Assembly (NCBI RefSeq): GCF_023617305.1
Contig: NZ_CP081485.1
Coordinates: 372,001 to 436,000 of the forward strand
Length of the DNA: 64,000 bases
From: Methanobrevibacter sp. TLL-48-HuF1
GTDB taxonomy: Archaea; Methanobacteriota; Methanobacteria; Methanobacteriales; Methanobacteriaceae
Direction of reading: 5' to 3'
Shown: one piece after another, positions 1-10,991 of the stretch
Layout: the number at the start of each line of letters is the position of its first letter
Position numbering within the stretch: the stretch's first letter is position 1
Notes under the pieces: generated by a model
What the model was told of the DNA's origin: nothing
Databases searched by the model: none
The model's input: only the letters and a program-made list of their open reading frames with translations
Position numbers and translations under genes: made by a program

Positions 1-2
1 TT

Positions 3-452
3 AAACATCAATTATGTATTTTTCATACTAAAAAAAGTTTAAATAAACAATTAAAAACTTTTAAAGACAGAAATCATATTTCTGACGAAGAATATCAAGA
101 ATGTCACAAACAACTGAAAATGATCAAAGATTTATTCGATTTAAATGATTATAATGAATTCAAAAAGGAAGTACACTCATTAATTAATAGTAAAGATGAT
201 TTTCATCCAGTTATTTATAAAATAATTAGAAAATCAATCTTTCCAAGATATAAAAGCTTCATTCACCACTTAAAAGATAAACGAATTGAAAAAACAAGTA
301 ACAAAATTGAAAATGCCTTTCAAAAAACAATGCCAAAATCCAGAAAACGAATATTCAAGACCAAACGAGGCGTTTTAAAACGAATATATCGCAGAGATCT
401 AATTTGGAATGACAATCGCAAAAAGGATTTTGAAAATCAACAAAGTTTTTGA
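3..452 (+). CDS. C-terminal part of a DDE-type transposase, cut by the window edge
   Basis: The reading frame is open from the first bases of the window, well upstream of the first Met at 120, so this is the 3' end of a longer gene. The residues before that Met include a His-Gln-Leu-Cys-Ile-Phe-His segment followed by Lys-rich sequence, which resembles the catalytic-core region of transposases common in Methanobrevibacter and Methanosphaera. The C-terminal third is very basic (KSRKRIFKTKRG, then RIYRRDLIWND), as in those proteins. The family assignment is from memory of the motif; the IS family is not determined. No terminal inverted repeat could be identified downstream. Whether the gene is intact depends on sequence left of the window. 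Confidence 0.6.
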   Translation, partial: KHQLCIFHTKKSLNKQLKTFKDRNHISDEEYQECHKQLKMIKDLFDLNDYNEFKKEVHSLINSKDDFHPVIYKIIRKSIFPRYKSFIHHLKDKRIEKTSNKIENAFQKTMPKSRKRIFKTKRGVLKRIYRRDLIWNDNRKKDFENQQSF

Positions 453-832
453 AAGAGTCTTGCAAACATATATTTATTATATTTTTTATTATATTATTTA
501 TATAAAATATATAATATATTTTTACTACGGATTCATTAACATTAACAACCACAATTAACAAATTGTTATTTTATTTTCATCACCTTTTCTTGCAGTTTAT
601 GGAAATCCTTATTTTTTTATACGCCCCCAAAAATTTATAAATAATCTATAACCAACTTTTAATTTAATGAATATGAGACCGTATCCACAAATTTAATTAA
701 ACATCCCATTCAAACATTATTATAGAAATGTTATGAGAGATGCAGTATAAGCAACTGATATTTAAAGTGATATAATGATGATTCATATTAACAACCAAGC
801 AGAAAATTAATAATCATAAACCTTGAACAGAT
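453..832. other. AT-rich gap between transposase tail and nifU
   Basis: Lies downstream of the transposase fragment (plus strand) and downstream of nifU (minus strand), so both flanking genes end here. It holds runs of A/T and several short palindromic stretches, but no open frame with coding character, tRNA or clear IS end. It may contain the right end of the insertion sequence, but I could not find it without the left end. Confidence 0.5.
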
Positions 833-1201
833 TTAATTAGACTTTTCATAATAGTTGTCAATAGCTGCCTTAAGTGCATCTGCAGCCAAATTGGAACAGT
901 GCATTTTAACTGGTGGAAGACCGTCCAATTCTTCTGCCACGCCATTACGACTAATTTTTAATGCTTCCTCCAATGTTTTGCCAATAGCTATTTCAGTAAT
1001 CATACTGCTTGTAGCAATAGCTGCTCCGCAACCGAAGGTTTGGAATGAAATATCGGTGATAACATCATCCTTAACTTTAATATAGATAGTCATCAAATCC
1101 CCGCAGGTTGGGTTTCCTACTGTTCCTACTCCGTCAGGATTTTCCATTTCTCCTGAATTTCTTGGATTTGCAAAATGATCCATAACTTTTTCACTGTACA
1201 T
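833..1201 (-). CDS. nifU: Iron-sulfur cluster scaffold protein, NifU/IscU N-terminal type
   Basis: Scaffold on which Fe-S clusters are assembled from sulfur delivered by the cysteine desulfurase encoded just upstream. From the chosen ATG at 1201, the three conserved ligand cysteines are visible: Cys33 in NPTCGD, Cys58 in GCGAAIATSS and Cys102 in HCSNLAADAL. Asp35, the residue that makes cluster transfer reversible in IscU, is also present. The length (122 aa) matches the stand-alone IscU domain, so the NifU C-terminal domains are absent. An in-frame GTG at 1210 lies inside the AAGGTG ribosome site, so ATG 1201 is preferred. It is the last gene of metY-nifS-nifU, 15 bp after nifS. Confidence 0.93.
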   Translation of the reverse strand: MYSEKVMDHFANPRNSGEMENPDGVGTVGNPTCGDLMTIYIKVKDDVITDISFQTFGCGAAIATSSMITEIAIGKTLEEALKISRNGVAEELDGLPPVKMHCSNLAADALKAAIDNYYEKSN

Positions 1202-1216
1202 ATTTAACACCTTAAT

Positions 1217-2404
1217 TTATTTACTTTGACCCATCATTTCTTCATATTTTTCATCAGAATTCCATAAAGGAGACATTTTCCTTAAAGTAGCTACTGACTC
1301 TTTAATTGCTTCTACTAAACCGTCAACATCATCGAAGTGAGTTTGAGAACCTAAAGATATTCTTAAGGAACCATGTACATCAACATCATCAAGATTAAGA
1401 GCTTTTAATACAGGAGATGCTTCTAAAGTTTTAGATGAACAGGCTGACCCTGTTGATGCCTGATATCCTTTTGCATCTAAAAGGAGAATTAATGATTCTC
1501 CTTCAATAGATGAGAATCTGAAATTAATGACATTAGGCAGTCTTTCATTCCTATCACCATTAAGATAAGATTTAGGAACTGCATCCAATACTTTTTCAAT
1601 AATTTCATCTCTTGTTTTAACTAATCTTGCATAATTTTCTTCCAGATTATTATTAGCTATTTCACATGCTTTACCGAATCCAACAATACCTGGAACATTT
1701 TCAGTACCTGACCTGATTCCTCTTTCCTGGCCACCACCATGAATAAGAGGAGTTATTCTAACACCTTTTTTAATATATAATGCTCCAACACCTTTTGGAC
1801 CATGGATTTTATGAGATGATAAGGATAATAAATCAACATTTAATTCTTCAACATCCACTTTAACTTTACCGAATGTCTGGACTGCATCAGTGTGGAAAAG
1901 AATTTTACGTTCTCTTGCTAATTTACCAATCTCAGCAATTGGCTGAAGAGTACCAATTTCATTATTACCATGCATAATGGTAATTAAGATTGTTTCGGGA
2001 GTAATAGCATCTTTAACATCCTCTACTTTTACAATACCGTTTTCATAAACCGGCAGGTAAGTTACTTTGAAATCTAAAGTTTCAAGGAAATGGAGTGTTT
2101 CTTTAACTGCAGGATGTTCAATTTCAGAAGTAATAATATGGTTTCCCTTACCTCTTAATTTTAAAGCTATACCTTTAATAGCTAAATTATCAGATTCTGA
2201 TCCGCCACTGGTAAATATTATTTCTTTAGGATCTGCATTAATAGCATCAGCTACTCTTTGTCTTGCTTCATCTAAACCCTTTTTAGCTTCACGACCAACA
2301 GAGTACAAAGTAGACGGATTTCCATAGGATTCTCTGAAATAAGGCTCCATTTCTTTTAGTACTTCTTCACTAACTGCAGTAGTTGCTGAATTATCCAAAT
2401 ACAT
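1217..2404 (-). CDS. nifS: Cysteine desulfurase (NifS/IscS family)
   Basis: PLP enzyme that removes sulfur from cysteine as a persulfide and passes it to the NifU scaffold. Visible features: His98 in IEHPAV (stacks on PLP), Asp173 in HTDAVQ, the PLP-binding Lys199 in SSHKIHGPKG, and the persulfide-carrying Cys322 in the loop STGSACSSKT. The 395-aa length is normal. The catalytic loop is a short GSACSS type, as in NifS/IscS group I enzymes. ATG 2404 follows a GGAGATTATAAG ribosome site. It sits 31 bp after metY and 15 bp before nifU, so the three genes probably form one transcript. Confidence 0.95.
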   Translation of the reverse strand: MYLDNSATTAVSEEVLKEMEPYFRESYGNPSTLYSVGREAKKGLDEARQRVADAINADPKEIIFTSGGSESDNLAIKGIALKLRGKGNHIITSEIEHPAVKETLHFLETLDFKVTYLPVYENGIVKVEDVKDAITPETILITIMHGNNEIGTLQPIAEIGKLARERKILFHTDAVQTFGKVKVDVEELNVDLLSLSSHKIHGPKGVGALYIKKGVRITPLIHGGGQERGIRSGTENVPGIVGFGKACEIANNNLEENYARLVKTRDEIIEKVLDAVPKSYLNGDRNERLPNVINFRFSSIEGESLILLLDAKGYQASTGSACSSKTLEASPVLKALNLDDVDVHGSLRISLGSQTHFDDVDGLVEAIKESVATLRKMSPLWNSDEKYEEMMGQSK

Positions 2405-2435
2405 CTTATAATCTCCTTTTATTTTTTATTAAAAT

Positions 2436-3773
<1,338 letters not shown>

Positions 3774-3864
3774 CTACAACCCATATTCTTAAAAATCCCA
3801 TATTTTATATCCCTTCTAAACTAAATATGATGTGCGTTATGATTTTCAATATAAATATATCACA

Positions 3865-3903
3865 TGTTATAGTGATATATAACAATAGTTATTTAACATA
3901 TAT
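3865..3903 (-). promoter_or_regulatory. Promoter/operator module 1 upstream of metY
   Basis: An inverted repeat TGTTATA-N6-TATAACA occupies 3865-3884. On the minus strand a TATA-box-like TTTATATA lies at 3896-3903, about 12 bp upstream of the palindrome, so the palindrome should overlap the transcription start. Binding there would block initiation. The same arrangement is repeated at 3962-4001 and resembles the cysK upstream region. Regulator identity is inference. Confidence 0.55.
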
Positions 3904-3961
3904 AAATGTTTGGGTAAACCTAAAAATAGGGCTTACGAAAAATAAATGAAATTATAATGTG

Positions 3962-4001
3962 TGTTATAATATCATATAACAATAGACATTTAAAATATAT
4001 A
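3962..4001 (-). promoter_or_regulatory. Promoter/operator module 2 upstream of metY
   Basis: Second copy of the module: TGTTATA-N6-TATAACA at 3962-3981 with TTTATATA (minus strand) at 3994-4001. The spacer length and TATA distance match module 1, and similarity continues between the elements (ACAATAG and ATTTAA blocks), so the two look like a tandem duplication about 97 bp apart. Module 2 lies directly after the adhesin gene's terminator. Confidence 0.55.
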
Positions 4002-4018
4002 AAGGTTTTTATTAAAAA

Positions 4019-4047
4019 AAGAAAAAGAGAATTTGGAATCCTCTTTT
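4019..4047 (-). terminator. Likely terminator of the 2065-aa adhesin gene
   Basis: Immediately after the adhesin stop codon, an A-rich/GAGA arm and a CTCTTTTTT arm can pair as a short stem around AATTTGGAATC, next to T runs in the transcript direction. Hairpin plus U-tract is plausible for this AT-rich archaeon. Confidence 0.4.
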
Positions 4048-7000
4048 TTAAGCAATTGTAATATTGTTTCCAACCTGATATTCGTTCCAGATAGATGTGA
4101 TGATATATTTACCTGGATTTAAACGGATATTTAAGTTAGCTATACCGTTTTCATCTGTTGTTTTATGGTAGAATACACCATTTACGTTAAATGATACATT
4201 TTGGTTAGCTAATGCTTTACCTTGACCGTCAAGTGTTTTTGCAGTGAAATTACTGCCGTCTAAGTATTTCATGTCAAGCTCTTTAGTAATTAAAGTTGGC
4301 AATACTGTAATGCTGTTGGAGACTCTGCAGCCTTCGTATTCAGCAGTTACAATGTAGGTGCCCGGACGTAACTTAATACCCAAACTGACAACTCCATTGT
4401 CGTCAGATACTCTGTGGTAAAAGACTCCGTTGATGTTGAAGGTTATTTCCTGATTAGCTGCAACTTTACCGTCTTTACCAATAACCTTAAGAGTATAACC
4501 GGATTCATTTAAGTAATATTTAACCAAATCAGAGTTATCAACAAGTAAAGATTTAACTGTAACTTTATTTGAGTTTTCCTCACCAGTAACAAGATTATAG
4601 TTGGTTATAATATATTCTTTAGGAAGCAATTGGATGTTTAAAGTAGCTATACCTTCACCATTAGTATTTTTAGTATAGAAAACACCGTTAATGTTAAACT
4701 TAACAGTAGCGTTAACTAAAGCCTTACCGTTGCTGTCCAGGAATAGTGCAGAATACTGAGTTGCATTTCTAAACATTTTAACAATATCCTGGCCAATAAC
4801 AGTAGATTTAATTGTTATATTACATTTAACAGAGATATTGTTGTAATTTGAAGTTCCATTAAACAGTACTAAACCTTCATATACTCCAGGCATTAACTTA
4901 AGTGCCATTGAAGCAGTTCCTTTATTATCAGTAATTTTAGTATAATTTACACCATTAATTACAAATATTAAAGTTTCATTAGCTATCGGATTACCTTTAT
5001 AATCAGTTAAAACTGCTGTAAATCTGCTTCCATCTTTATAAAACATAACAATGTCATTTGCTTTTAAGTTAACATTTTTATTAATATCTACAGTCATGTT
5101 AAGCTGTTTAGTATAATTAACATAGTTATTATCTCCAGAATAAGATACAACAACATTATAAGTACCATTATCCAATACATCAGTGGTAATTTTAGCAGTT
5201 CCATTAACTACAGTTGCATTATACTTTTTATTTCCAATGATTATTGTAACATTTCCTGTTGCATCTTTTGGCAGACTTACAGTTATTGTAGCATTTTCTC
5301 CACTTTGAACCCTGGAAATATCAACATCAATGTCATATTTAGCTATTTTGCCTACATTAAATGAGGTTATGTTTGTACTAGCTCCATAATTAGCATCTCC
5401 ACTATATTTAACTACAATGTCATATTTGCCGACAGGCAAGTCACTTACAATTAAACTGGCTTTACCATCTTTAATATTAACCGTAGTATTTTTATTGTTA
5501 ACACTAACAACCACATTACCTGTTGCATTTTTATTGACAAATACATCAATTGTAGCATTTTCACCTACAACAATATCATTAACGTTGATTAAAATAATTG
5601 AGTTTTCTTTAGCTACAATAACTTTAATATTAAATATTTCATTACCAGATTCTACAGTAATTGTATCATTGTCAGATATTGTGTAATTAACACTAGCTGC
5701 ATTATTAATAACTTTAGCCAGATTATCTGATAATGTGCCATTAATCGCACTGAATTTAACATTAAATTCAGGAAGAGTTTTAGTTAAATCATAAAGTTTT
5801 CCATCGTTGCCTTGATATTTATCAAATGTTGCTTTTATAACTTGATTTCCTGTGATATTTTCAATAATGTTTGGAGTTACACTCATAATAATCCAATTTG
5901 AAACATCTACATCCTCACATGGAGTATCTTCATCCCATTTACCTGCACCAACCACTTTTGAAGGATCATTATTAGTTCCCCACCAGTTGTATTGTGCATT
6001 AGCAGAAGGATTGTATCCGCAATTATAAATTACATAATTGGAGGAAGCATTTTCCAATAATACTGAATAATGAATGTTTAAATTACCATAATTATAAATT
6101 GCATTTCCATAATATCCATTACCTGCAGCATTGTCTTCAAATATGGAATTTAATATGTTTACATCACCTCTAGCCAAAATAGCTCCACCATCCTTAGCAG
6201 CCATATTATCTCTAAATGTGGCATTAGTTATGTTTACTTTAGAACTTAAAGACCATAAAGTAATAGCTCCTCCATTTCCTACAGTAACTCTGTTAGATTC
6301 AAAAATAGAGTTTTCAACTATAAGGTTTCCACTGGAAATATAAACAGTTCCCAATCTTGCAATATTATTGTCAAAATCAGAATCAACTATTTTTACAGTA
6401 CCTCCCGTTGAATAAACAATTCCATATGATGAAGTGCCTGAAGCGATATCATTGCCTGATACAGTTGAATTAATCAATGCAAGATTATTGCTGTTGTATA
6501 TTAATCCATGCCCAATATTATGAATTATTTTAGAGTTTTTGATTGTCATTACTCCAGTATTGTAAATAGCACTCATAGTATTAGCTAAAGCATCAGTTAT
6601 TTCATTATCATAAATGCTTATATTATTTAGTGTAAAATCAGCTCCTAAATTATAAACTGCACATCCAAAGTTGCTTTTTGCTTTGGTTAATTCCAAATTA
6701 GCTAAATTAATAACTGCAGATTTATTTGTTGTAGAAATTATTTTGCCATTATTATCAGCATCAATAATGACTTTGCCTGAACCAATTATATTTACAGACT
6801 TAGTTATTTCCAATCCATATTCCAGATAAGTTCCCGGCGCTATGTAAATTGAATATCCGTCACTTACTAATTCTAAAGCTTTTTTGATTGTAGCTACAGG
6901 ACTGGTTTGGCTACCATTGTTTTCATCATTTCCTTCCTTAGATACCCAGACATCTCTTTTAACTTCTTTTATAATGACATCAATGACTGAACTTTGATTG

Positions 7001-10000
7001 GCAGACTTTACAACAATTTTATTGCTGTTTTCTATAGTATATGAAAAAGTAACTAATCCGTTGACAGTATTTAGAATATTTCCATCAAAATCAATTGTTG
7101 TTTCCGGAATATGTTTTGTTAATGTATGAATTTTACCACCAACACCTATATAATGGTTGAAATCAACATTGACATTTATAGTTTCACCTTTTTCACCGGA
7201 AATACTTTCAGGAGCATTCATTATTACCCAATTTTTAATATCCTTTCCTGCAGGTGTGTTGGTTCCCCACCAGTTATAATCAAGAGAAATTTCGGATTTG
7301 CCGTCTTCTTCCACACTTGTATAATTAACAAATCTGTTGTTAGTGATAATACAATAATCCACATTTAAAGAAGATCCGTCTCCAAGATAAAAAATACTGT
7401 TTTCAAGGTTATTTCCGTCAACAACAGAATTTGACATTTTTAAAATAGTATTTTTAGAAATTGAAATTAAATATCTGCTGTTTACATTGTTTATTAGAGT
7501 GTTAACAATATCAACAGAACCTGAAGAAAGATACAATACTCCCAAATCAGTATTAACACTGTCAAATGTACAGTTATATATTTTAATATTATTGCCATAT
7601 ACTTTTAAAACTGCAGATCCGTCATTTTGTGAAAATACAATGTTATTAAATTCCACATTATCTGCTTTGCAGACAAATGCATTATTGGTCAAAATAACTT
7701 TACCTAAACCTGTAATAGATACTTCCTTATTTATTGTTATCTGACTTTGAGAATAAGTTCCTTCCATAACATATATTGTAGATGAATTTTTAGCCAGTTC
7801 AATTGCTTTAGCTATTGTAGCTACCGGAAAGTTTTTACTGCCGTCATTTGCATCATTACCATCAGCTGACACCCAAATCGCATCAATGACTTTGGAAATA
7901 ATCTTAATAGTAGCTATCTGGTTACCTGATTTTACAGTAATTGTATCATTATTATTTACAGTATATGGAACACTAGCTATTCCATTAACACTATATGCAA
8001 CATTGCTTAACAAAGTTCCATTGATTGTACTGAATTTAACAGTTATTGGAACATTTACAGCCAAATCATAAATTTTACCACTTGCATCTGTATAATGATT
8101 GAAATATACTCCCACATCAATTGTTTTACCTTTTTGAGCAGTTATATTATCTGGTGTGGTCATTATGATCCATTTACTGATTTTATCATTGGAAACAGTA
8201 TTATTTCCCCACCAGTTATAATCCAGAGCAATTGCAGCATTTCCTGATTTAACATTGAATATTTTGTTAACTTTATTATCAACAATGCTGGAATAAGATA
8301 CATCAAGAGCATTTCCATTTGTAAGCTGGAAAATTTCACTCTCAGAGCTGTCTCCAGCAGTATTGTTTGAAATTACCGTGTTTTTAATATTAATATTAGC
8401 ATTTGCACTTGATCCGTAAATAAGATACTGACCAAAACCAGTAGAAGTCATACCAACAGTATTATTCACAATTACAGTATTGAAAATAGTTAGTTTTCCT
8501 CTTGTTTCTATTACTGCCTGCATTGGACCTGATGAACCTCTAATAACAGTATTATTTAAAGTTACAACTGCATTTGAATCATCAATATAAAATATCCCCC
8601 TTAAATATGCATACTTATCATTTTCTACAACATTATCAGCTAATTTGGAATTTGAAATAGTTAATCCGTCAAAAATATACTCCCCGCTTCCAGAAACATG
8701 AATAATAGCTGATCTGGAAGCAGTTCCTACTACATTTTCAAAAGTACAGTTTTTAATTTCTGCATTTGCAGTAGTTCCTATGTCCATAGCACCATATCTG
8801 GCTCCAATATCTTTAAAAGTACAATTAATTACTTTAAGAAAACCATCACCTTCAATATATAATGCTGCAGATCTTGTTTCTTCAGATATTAAATTTGCAA
8901 AAGTAATGTTTATAAATTCCAAATTGCATCCGTCTTCAGTACATGAAAATGCACGGTTTCCAGTTCCTCTTATAATAACATTATTTCCTTCACCAATAAA
9001 TGACAGCGTTTTATTGATTTCTAAAACTTTTTGAGAATACTCCCCATCCATTATATGAATAGTATAACCTGATTTTGCTATTTCAATAGCTTTAGTTATG
9101 CTGGCTAATGGTTTGTCTTTACTGCCGTCGTTAGTATCACTACCTGTAGTTGCTACCCATAACTCATCAATACTTCCGTCAAGATTAATTTTAATATTTT
9201 TAGTATTGGAATCTTTAATTAAATTTTTACCAACACTTAACGTTGCAACACCATTAGCTTTAGGGCTAACACTAACTTCTGCAGCTCCTTTTTTGACAGT
9301 TATACTGTTCTGATTCAAGGTAGCATATTTTTCATCGATAATTGCATTAAGATTAAATACAGGCAGTTTTGTATTATTAAATACAATCTGATAAGCAGAA
9401 TCTCCAGAAATAGTATTATTACCGACAATACTTAATTTAGCTATTGTAAAATCACATTTATACAATATTCCAACAGAACCATAGGTAGCTGCATTTGTAC
9501 CCCAGTAATTATCCCTACAGCTTTTAATATATTCAATATTTACATGATTGATATTGTTTATAAAAACATTATTGTCAATAGTGTTTACATTCAATCCATT
9601 TTCAAGTAATGCATTGGAAATATTGTTATTCATTATTACATTACTGTTTATAAAAACAGAATTATATCCGCTGACTCTGAATATGTTAGTTGCAGTATTA
9701 TTGATAAAATAAGAATTGGTTACAGTTAATGAACCTCCATCAGCCCATATTAAACTTTTATATCCTGAATTTTGAAAAGTAACATTATCCAGTACAAGAT
9801 TACCTCCATTTTGATAAATTATTCCTTTATCATCTGCATTATAATTCAAATCAGTTATTATAATGTTTTTTAAAGTTAAAGTACCTTTATTAACAGCAAA
9901 CAGCCTTACATCTTTGGAATTGCTTCCATTTATTATGTGTGATGCACCATCAACAGTTGTATCTTTATCAATTATGATACCTGATGATAAAGAACCATCA

Positions 10001-10245
10001 CTTGAAGAATCATATTTATAATCCTTATCCAAACTTATGTTCGGATTTGCCTGAATATTCGAATTCAAATCACTAAATGTTCCAACATCCTCAGGAGCAG
10101 TTAAAACATCCTCAGAATATGTGGAATTAACTTGCAAGCCATCATTATATCCAACATTATTTAAATCTTCATTAGCATTAACTAATGACATGGAAAATGT
10201 TAAAATAATCATGATAACTAAAATAAATCTTTTTTTAATCATCAT
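4048..10245 (-). CDS. Very large adhesin-like surface protein with beta-helix modules and a four-unit C-terminal cassette
   Basis: Secreted 2065-residue protein of the Methanobrevibacter adhesin-like family. Residues 1-24 form a signal peptide (KKRF, hydrophobic core, then VNA). Residues ~60-1480 are parallel beta-helix repeats rich in Asn, Ser and Thr. Inside are three DUF1565-like module starts (W-V-x-x-x-G-x-D-x-N-D/N-G-S) near 359, 785 and 1097, and W-W/Y-G-T/N-N turns near 247, 677, 990 and 1425. Two Ig-like units (GENATI, NATGNV) follow at ~1545-1720. Four ~80-residue NGVFY repeats complete the protein (~1735-2065). No C-terminal membrane segment or sortase motif is seen. Two adjacent ATGs are possible starts; the second (10242) has the better spacing to GGGG. 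Role in cell-cell or surface attachment is family knowledge, not shown here. Confidence 0.88.
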   Translation of the reverse strand: MMIKKRFILVIMIILTFSMSLVNANEDLNNVGYNDGLQVNSTYSEDVLTAPEDVGTFSDLNSNIQANPNISLDKDYKYDSSSDGSLSSGIIIDKDTTVDGASHIINGSNSKDVRLFAVNKGTLTLKNIIITDLNYNADDKGIIYQNGGNLVLDNVTFQNSGYKSLIWADGGSLTVTNSYFINNTATNIFRVSGYNSVFINSNVIMNNNISNALLENGLNVNTIDNNVFINNINHVNIEYIKSCRDNYWGTNAATYGSVGILYKCDFTIAKLSIVGNNTISGDSAYQIVFNNTKLPVFNLNAIIDEKYATLNQNSITVKKGAAEVSVSPKANGVATLSVGKNLIKDSNTKNIKINLDGSIDELWVATTGSDTNDGSKDKPLASITKAIEIAKSGYTIHIMDGEYSQKVLEINKTLSFIGEGNNVIIRGTGNRAFSCTEDGCNLEFINITFANLISEETRSAALYIEGDGFLKVINCTFKDIGARYGAMDIGTTANAEIKNCTFENVVGTASRSAIIHVSGSGEYIFDGLTISNSKLADNVVENDKYAYLRGIFYIDDSNAVVTLNNTVIRGSSGPMQAVIETRGKLTIFNTVIVNNTVGMTSTGFGQYLIYGSSANANINIKNTVISNNTAGDSSESEIFQLTNGNALDVSYSSIVDNKVNKIFNVKSGNAAIALDYNWWGNNTVSNDKISKWIIMTTPDNITAQKGKTIDVGVYFNHYTDASGKIYDLAVNVPITVKFSTINGTLLSNVAYSVNGIASVPYTVNNNDTITVKSGNQIATIKIISKVIDAIWVSADGNDANDGSKNFPVATIAKAIELAKNSSTIYVMEGTYSQSQITINKEVSITGLGKVILTNNAFVCKADNVEFNNIVFSQNDGSAVLKVYGNNIKIYNCTFDSVNTDLGVLYLSSGSVDIVNTLINNVNSRYLISISKNTILKMSNSVVDGNNLENSIFYLGDGSSLNVDYCIITNNRFVNYTSVEEDGKSEISLDYNWWGTNTPAGKDIKNWVIMNAPESISGEKGETINVNVDFNHYIGVGGKIHTLTKHIPETTIDFDGNILNTVNGLVTFSYTIENSNKIVVKSANQSSVIDVIIKEVKRDVWVSKEGNDENNGSQTSPVATIKKALELVSDGYSIYIAPGTYLEYGLEITKSVNIIGSGKVIIDADNNGKIISTTNKSAVINLANLELTKAKSNFGCAVYNLGADFTLNNISIYDNEITDALANTMSAIYNTGVMTIKNSKIIHNIGHGLIYNSNNLALINSTVSGNDIASGTSSYGIVYSTGGTVKIVDSDFDNNIARLGTVYISSGNLIVENSIFESNRVTVGNGGAITLWSLSSKVNITNATFRDNMAAKDGGAILARGDVNILNSIFEDNAAGNGYYGNAIYNYGNLNIHYSVLLENASSNYVIYNCGYNPSANAQYNWWGTNNDPSKVVGAGKWDEDTPCEDVDVSNWIIMSVTPNIIENITGNQVIKATFDKYQGNDGKLYDLTKTLPEFNVKFSAINGTLSDNLAKVINNAASVNYTISDNDTITVESGNEIFNIKVIVAKENSIILINVNDIVVGENATIDVFVNKNATGNVVVSVNNKNTTVNIKDGKASLIVSDLPVGKYDIVVKYSGDANYGASTNITSFNVGKIAKYDIDVDISRVQSGENATITVSLPKDATGNVTIIIGNKKYNATVVNGTAKITTDVLDNGTYNVVVSYSGDNNYVNYTKQLNMTVDINKNVNLKANDIVMFYKDGSRFTAVLTDYKGNPIANETLIFVINGVNYTKITDNKGTASMALKLMPGVYEGLVLFNGTSNYNNISVKCNITIKSTVIGQDIVKMFRNATQYSALFLDSNGKALVNATVKFNINGVFYTKNTNGEGIATLNIQLLPKEYIITNYNLVTGEENSNKVTVKSLLVDNSDLVKYYLNESGYTLKVIGKDGKVAANQEITFNINGVFYHRVSDDNGVVSLGIKLRPGTYIVTAEYEGCRVSNSITVLPTLITKELDMKYLDGSNFTAKTLDGQGKALANQNVSFNVNGVFYHKTTDENGIANLNIRLNPGKYIITSIWNEYQVGNNITIA

Positions 10246-10459
10246 ATCCCCGTTAACTTCATTTTAAATTAATATACATTGAAACTTAAAGTTTTTTATT
10301 GAAATAAAATAATTCTTAAGTTTAATCAATATATTTATAATACAAGCATATTTATGATTTGTCAAAATATTTTGAGCAAATTAAGGAAAAATGTTGCAAA
10401 AAACAATAATTTAAATATAACACAAACATAAATTTACAAGTATAGGAGAGTGTAAAATT

Positions 10460-10984
10460 ATGAAAACTGTAGCAATCGTAGGAAGTCCTAGAAAAGACGG
10501 AAACTGTGATATTTTAGTAAACAAAGTATTGGAAAAAATTGACGGTGAAAAAAGCATTTACTATCTTAATGAATTAGATATTGGTTTTTGTAAAGCCTGT
10601 CAAGCCTGTCAAAAAGGCGACTGTGTAAAAGATGATGATGCAAGAAAAATCATTGATGAAATGCTTGAAGCAGATTTATTTATTTTCTCAAGCCCAATTT
10701 ACTATGGTCAAATGAGCGGACAAGCAAAAACATTAATTGACAGATTCTATCAAGTTTCACAAAATCCAAATAAAAGCTTAGAAGGTACAAAAGTAATAGA
10801 AATATTTACCCAGGCTCAACCAAGCGATGCATTTGCAGCCTACATTGATTCAATGAAAGTTATACCATTTGGATACATGGGTATGGAAATAATCGATACC
10901 ATTGTTGCAAAAGGAGCTGCTGGAAAAGGTGACGGATTAGAAGAAGCTATTGCACAAATAGAAAAAATAGGAGATAAATTATAA
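10460..10984 (+). CDS. Iron-sulfur flavoprotein (NADPH-dependent FMN reductase fold)
   Basis: Flavodoxin-like redox protein that binds FMN and probably one [4Fe-4S] cluster. The N-terminal GSPRKDGNCD loop (8-17) is the FMN phosphate site. Cys44, Cys47, Cys50 and Cys55 form the compact CxxCxxCx4C motif that defines archaeal iron-sulfur flavoproteins, and SSPIYYGQMSG is the second flavin-binding segment. The 174-aa length fits. It is divergent from the adhesin gene and convergent with cysS. Preceded by TATA-like TTTAAATATA and GGAGAGTG. The physiological partner (often ferredoxin, or O2/peroxide detoxification in methanogens) cannot be told from this window. Confidence 0.85.
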   Translation: MKTVAIVGSPRKDGNCDILVNKVLEKIDGEKSIYYLNELDIGFCKACQACQKGDCVKDDDARKIIDEMLEADLFIFSSPIYYGQMSGQAKTLIDRFYQVSQNPNKSLEGTKVIEIFTQAQPSDAFAAYIDSMKVIPFGYMGMEIIDTIVAKGAAGKGDGLEEAIAQIEKIGDKL

Positions 10985-10991
10985 ATCTCCT
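10969..10991. terminator. Bidirectional hairpin between the flavoprotein gene and cysS
   Basis: A 7-bp perfect stem (AGGAGAT / ATCTCCT) with a 9-nt loop spans the flavoprotein stop codon and abuts the cysS stop codon. Convergent genes 7 bp apart suggest a shared terminator. Confidence 0.45.

Noticed and set aside
355-561. 68-codon minus-strand frame at the end of the transposase fragment
   Set aside because: Low-complexity Ile/Asn/Val translation from AT-rich DNA, overlapping the transposase frame.
5417-5686. Open frames on the plus strand inside the big adhesin gene (also 7126-7368, 8780-9034, 9098-9313)
   Set aside because: Antisense shadows of an A/T-skewed repetitive gene, with no ribosome site and low-complexity translations.
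4048-10245. Repeated NG/TN-rich DNA units that might look like a CRISPR-like repeat array
   Set aside because: The repeats are in frame, diverged and coding; there are no regular identical repeats with unique spacers.
10246-10459. Riboswitch or sulfur operator before the flavoprotein gene, based on a TATAACA word
   Set aside because: Only one half-site, which overlaps the TATA box; no partner or conserved structure.
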